DNA of 15,386 bases from VGEM01 sp033764265 (GTDB lineage: Bacteria; Pseudomonadota; Alphaproteobacteria; Rhodospirillales; Rhodospirillaceae). The stretch covers positions 1 through 15,386 of the forward strand of contig JANRJB010000034.1 of assembly GCA_033764265.1 (NCBI GenBank), in the 5' to 3' direction. The position numbers and the translations under genes were made by a program. The notes under the pieces are model-generated. The model was not told the DNA's origin. It was given only the letters and a program-made list of their open reading frames with translations, and did not search any database. Shown piece after piece: positions 12,548 to 15,386 of this stretch; the stretch's first letter is position 1, and each line of letters opens with the position of its first letter.

Positions 12548-14130
12548 GCCGACCGCGGCGGCTGCCGACGCAGAGCAGCCAGATCGGAGCGGTCGGCGGC
12601 GCGCAGCAGCATGACCGCGGCGAAGTAAATAACGGCACCGGCGGCCACCAGACCCGCCAGGGCGAGCGCGCGGATGTATTCCGGCCCGGCCGCCACCCCG
12701 GGCGCGCCGAACACGGAGCCGAGCGCGGAGGCGAGCGACGCGGACAACGCCCACAGCCCCGCGGCCATCGCCGCGCTGGCCAGCGCCAGCCGTGGCGCCC
12801 GCGCGACCAGGCGCGCATCGGGGCGAAAATGTCCGCGCCGGACCAACACGACGGCCAGCGCGCTGACGTTGATCCAGGCCGAAACCGTGGTCGCCAGCGC
12901 GATGCCGACGTGGCCCAGGGGGCCGATCAGCGCCAACGCGATCCCGACATTGGCGATCAGCGCAACCACTGAAATCTTGACCGGCGTCAGGGTGTCGTGG
13001 CGGGCGAAGAATCCGGGCGTGAGCGCCTTGATCAGCACATAGGCCGGCAAGCCGAAGGCAAATGCCCGCAGCGCCGCCGCCACGGCGTCGCGGTCGGCGG
13101 GTCCGAACGCCCCGCGCTCGAACAAGGTGGCCGCGATCGGCTGCGCCAGCACGCCGATGCCCACCGCCGCCGGCAAGGTCAAGAGCAGGCTGACTTCGAT
13201 GGCGCGGTTCTGGTTGGCGAGCGCGGCGGCCTCATGGCCGCCTTGAATCTGCCGGGAGAGCAGCGGCAAAAGGGCGACGCCGATGGCCACGCCGACGACG
13301 CCGAGCGGCAGCTGGTTGACGCGGTCGGCGTAGTACAGCCACGACACCGCGCCGACCGCGACCAGGGTGGCAAGCAGGTTGTTGACCACGAGATTGATCT
13401 GATAGACGCCGGCGCCGAACGCCACCGGCAGCATGCGCGCCAGCAGATCCTTGACCTCGGGCGTGAGCCGCGGACGGCGCAGGGCCGGCGACAGACCGGC
13501 CCGGCGACAGTGGTGAATCAGCCAGGCGAACTGGAGCGCACCGGCCGCCGGCACGCCCCACGCCAGGGCGCGGGCCGGCTCGGCGCCGAGACCGGCCGCC
13601 GACACCAGGAACGCGATCAGGGTCAGGTTGAGGATGATCGGCACCGCGGCGGCGGCGGCGAACCGATGCAGCGCGTTGAGCACGCCTGATTGCAACGACA
13701 CCAGCGAAATGAACAGCAGGTAGGGGAAGGTGATCCGCGCCAGTTCGACGGCGTGCGCCATCTGCCCGGGCGTTCGCGCGAACCCCGGCGCCACGACGTG
13801 CAGCACCGCCGGCATCGCCACCATGACCGCGGCGCAGAACACCAGCACTACGGCGGCCAGCATCGAGAAGGCGGCGTCGGCGAATTCCTTGGCCCGCGCC
13901 GCGCCGTCGGCTTCGTACAGGCGCGAGAAGATCGGCACGAAGCCCGCCGAGAACGCCCCTTCGGCGAACAATCGGCGGAACAGGTTCGGAAACTGGAACG
14001 CCACCAGGAAGGCGTCGGCGGCCGCGCCGGCGCCCAGGAACCCCGCGACCAGCATGTCGCGGGCGAAGCCGGTCACGCGGCTGATCAGCGTGAACGATCC
14101 GACCGTGGCGAAGGCGCGCAGAAGCGGCAT
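12544..14130 (-). CDS. murJ: Lipid II flippase MurJ (MviN)
   Basis: This is a 528-residue polytopic inner-membrane protein of the MOP exporter superfamily with about 14 helices. It moves lipid II, the peptidoglycan precursor, across the membrane. The N-terminus fits the family closely (SRVTGFARD, then ADAFLVAFQFPNLFRRLFAE). Arg18, Arg24, Asp39 and Arg52, residues known to be essential or important in E. coli MurJ, occur at the same positions. The ATG at 14130 gives the usual family start (MPLLRAFATVGSFT), though no clear Shine-Dalgarno sequence precedes it. It lies 88 bp after glnD and before trpS, a common alphaproteobacterial order, and is probably co-transcribed with glnD. Confidence 0.97.
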   Translation of the reverse strand: MPLLRAFATVGSFTLISRVTGFARDMLVAGFLGAGAAADAFLVAFQFPNLFRRLFAEGAFSAGFVPIFSRLYEADGAARAKEFADAAFSMLAAVVLVFCAAVMVAMPAVLHVVAPGFARTPGQMAHAVELARITFPYLLFISLVSLQSGVLNALHRFAAAAAVPIILNLTLIAFLVSAAGLGAEPARALAWGVPAAGALQFAWLIHHCRRAGLSPALRRPRLTPEVKDLLARMLPVAFGAGVYQINLVVNNLLATLVAVGAVSWLYYADRVNQLPLGVVGVAIGVALLPLLSRQIQGGHEAAALANQNRAIEVSLLLTLPAAVGIGVLAQPIAATLFERGAFGPADRDAVAAALRAFAFGLPAYVLIKALTPGFFARHDTLTPVKISVVALIANVGIALALIGPLGHVGIALATTVSAWINVSALAVVLVRRGHFRPDARLVARAPRLALASAAMAAGLWALSASLASALGSVFGAPGVAAGPEYIRALALAGLVAAGAVIYFAAVMLLRAADRSDLAALRRQPPRSA

Positions 14131-14218
14131 GCGGCACGATGTACAGCGAAATGAGGCGGCCGTGAATCGGGAATGTGGCGAAAAGCGTCGGCGGGGCGAT
14201 CGGCTTGCGCGGTCGGGC

Positions 14219-15386
14219 CTATTCCGCCGCCGCTGCGGTATTTTCCGCGGCGCGCGGCGGGCGGGCCTGCACCGTCACGTCGGCGTCGGCGACGCCGATC
14301 GCGCGTCCGAGCGCCTCGCGGATTTGCCTGAGCTTGCTGTCGTGCTCGACCTTCATGCCGAACACGTCTTTCACGTAGAACACGTCGACCACGCGTTCGC
14401 CGTAGGTCGAGATGTGGGCCGAGGCGATCTGCAGGCCCAGATCCGTCAAGGTCTTGGTGACGTCGTACAGGAAGCCGGGGCGGTCGTGGCCGTTGACCTC
14501 GATCACGCTGCAGATTTTCGACGCGGTGTTGTCGATGAAGACCCGCGGCGGCACGGCCATGGCGTCGGCGCGCTGCGGTACGCGCAAGACCGAGGTCCGG
14601 TCGAGTTCCTGGGTCAGGCGGATGCGCCCCTCCAGCGCCTGCACCACGCGCGCCTTGATGCGCGCCAGCCGGCCGTCCTGGGTGATCGGTTCGCCGTCGT
14701 AGTCCTGGAAGGCGAAGGTATCGAGCGCCATGCCGTTCGACAGGGTGAGGATTTTCGCATCCACGATCGAGACCCCCGACAGCGCCAGCGCGCCGGCGAT
14801 CTTGGCGAACAGGCCCGGGTGATCCTGGGTGTAAATCAGCATCGCGGTCACGTCGCGCGCCGCCTCGACCGCGAAATCGATGGCGATTTTCTCACCTGCG
14901 GCCTCGGCGCGGCGAATGAAGCGGGCGTGGCGTTCCTGCACGTCGGTGTCGTAGGCCAGCCAATAGGCCGGCGACGCAGAGGCGAGGAACGCCTCGCGCA
15001 CGCCCTCGGGCCAATCCTTGAGCCGGGAGATCAACGCTTCGCGCCGGGCGGCGACGCGGGCGTCGCGGCCGGCGGTGCTCTGCGCCCCCGACAGAACCTC
15101 GTTGGTGCGATGGAACAGCTCGCGCAGCAGCGTCGCCTTCCAGTTGTTCCACACCGACGGGCCGACGGCGCGGATGTCGGCGCAGGTCAGCACCAGAAGC
15201 AGCCGCAGCCGTTCTGGCGACTGCACCGCCTCGGCGAAGCGCGCCACGGTCTGCGGGTCGTCGAGGTCGCGCTTGAAGGCGGTATTGCTCATCAAGAGGT
15301 GGTATCGCACCAGCCAGCTGACGGACTCGGTTTCTTCCGCGCTCAAGCCCAGGCGCGGGCACAGCTCGAGCGCGATGGCCGCGCCG
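14219..15386 (-). CDS. glnD: [Protein-PII] uridylyltransferase/uridylyl-removing enzyme, C-terminal part
   Basis: The minus-strand frame is open to the window edge, so the N-terminal nucleotidyltransferase and most of the HD domain lie outside. About 389 C-terminal residues are seen, beginning with the last part of the HD region (LGLSAEETESVSWLVRYHLL, then TAFKRDLDD). A helical middle region follows, then two ACT domains: one around MLIYTQDHPGLFAKIAGALA and one around VIEVNGHDRPGFLYDVTKTL. GlnD modifies PII proteins when glutamine is low and de-modifies them when it is high, with the ACT domains sensing glutamine. The protein ends in a short Ala-rich tail. A TTG at 15346 is internal, not the start. 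Confidence 0.97.
   Translation of the reverse strand, partial: GAAIALELCPRLGLSAEETESVSWLVRYHLLMSNTAFKRDLDDPQTVARFAEAVQSPERLRLLLVLTCADIRAVGPSVWNNWKATLLRELFHRTNEVLSGAQSTAGRDARVAARREALISRLKDWPEGVREAFLASASPAYWLAYDTDVQERHARFIRRAEAAGEKIAIDFAVEAARDVTAMLIYTQDHPGLFAKIAGALALSGVSIVDAKILTLSNGMALDTFAFQDYDGEPITQDGRLARIKARVVQALEGRIRLTQELDRTSVLRVPQRADAMAVPPRVFIDNTASKICSVIEVNGHDRPGFLYDVTKTLTDLGLQIASAHISTYGERVVDVFYVKDVFGMKVEHDSKLRQIREALGRAIGVADADVTVQARPPRAAENTAAAAE

Noticed and set aside
12997..13689. 230-codon plus-strand frame antisense to murJ
   Set aside because: Charged low-complexity product, opposite to a clearly conserved flippase.

Overview
The window is about two-thirds G+C, with short intergenic gaps and gene neighbourhoods (glnD-murJ-trpS, usp-nfuA, a TauE/SafE exporter beside a TIGR02186-type protein) that I know from Alphaproteobacteria. 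The best guess is a free-living alphaproteobacterium, perhaps Rhodospirillales-like. This rests on gene content, not on a phylogenetic marker. No rRNA, tRNA, CRISPR array, transposase or integrase was seen.

Layout. (1) 1-2902, plus strand: the end of a surface-glycan locus, with a 5'-truncated neuC-type UDP-sugar 2-epimerase, gmd and a GDP-L-fucose synthase. Gmd and the fucose synthase turn GDP-mannose into GDP-L-fucose. NeuC-type enzymes feed sialic or legionaminic-like acid synthesis. (2) 2887-3393: an odd, partly lower-G+C insert. It holds a 94-residue orphan membrane protein, a small tandem repeat and a MITE-like hairpin element, and is bracketed by a 15-bp direct repeat that duplicates the last codons of the fucose synthase gene. 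(3) 3522-5724, plus: tightly packed TauE/SafE permease, TIGR02186-type exported protein and UspA-type stress protein. (4) 5894-7487, plus: an NfuA-type Fe-S carrier and a Bax-like glucosaminidase. (5) 7484-8536, minus: a secreted polysaccharide deacetylase, convergent with the glucosaminidase and overlapping it by 4 bp. (6) 8590-9174, plus: a solitary RutE-type reductase. (7) 9290-11234, minus: DoxX protein, a 59-residue membrane peptide and a LysR regulator, with a LysR-box-like dyad between the last two. (8) 11379-15386, minus: trpS, murJ and the C-terminal part of glnD, a housekeeping run covering tRNA charging, lipid II flipping and nitrogen sensing.

The most interesting non-coding features are the direct-repeat-bracketed insert at the end of the fucose synthase gene, an ATGCTGC/GCAGCAT operator-like array between lysR and trpS, a perfect dyad filling the spacer of a candidate nfuA promoter, and a T-N11-A dyad upstream of the 59-residue gene and doxX. 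I found no wholly new multi-gene system. The exporter/TIGR02186/Usp operon and the small orphan membrane proteins are the least understood coding content.
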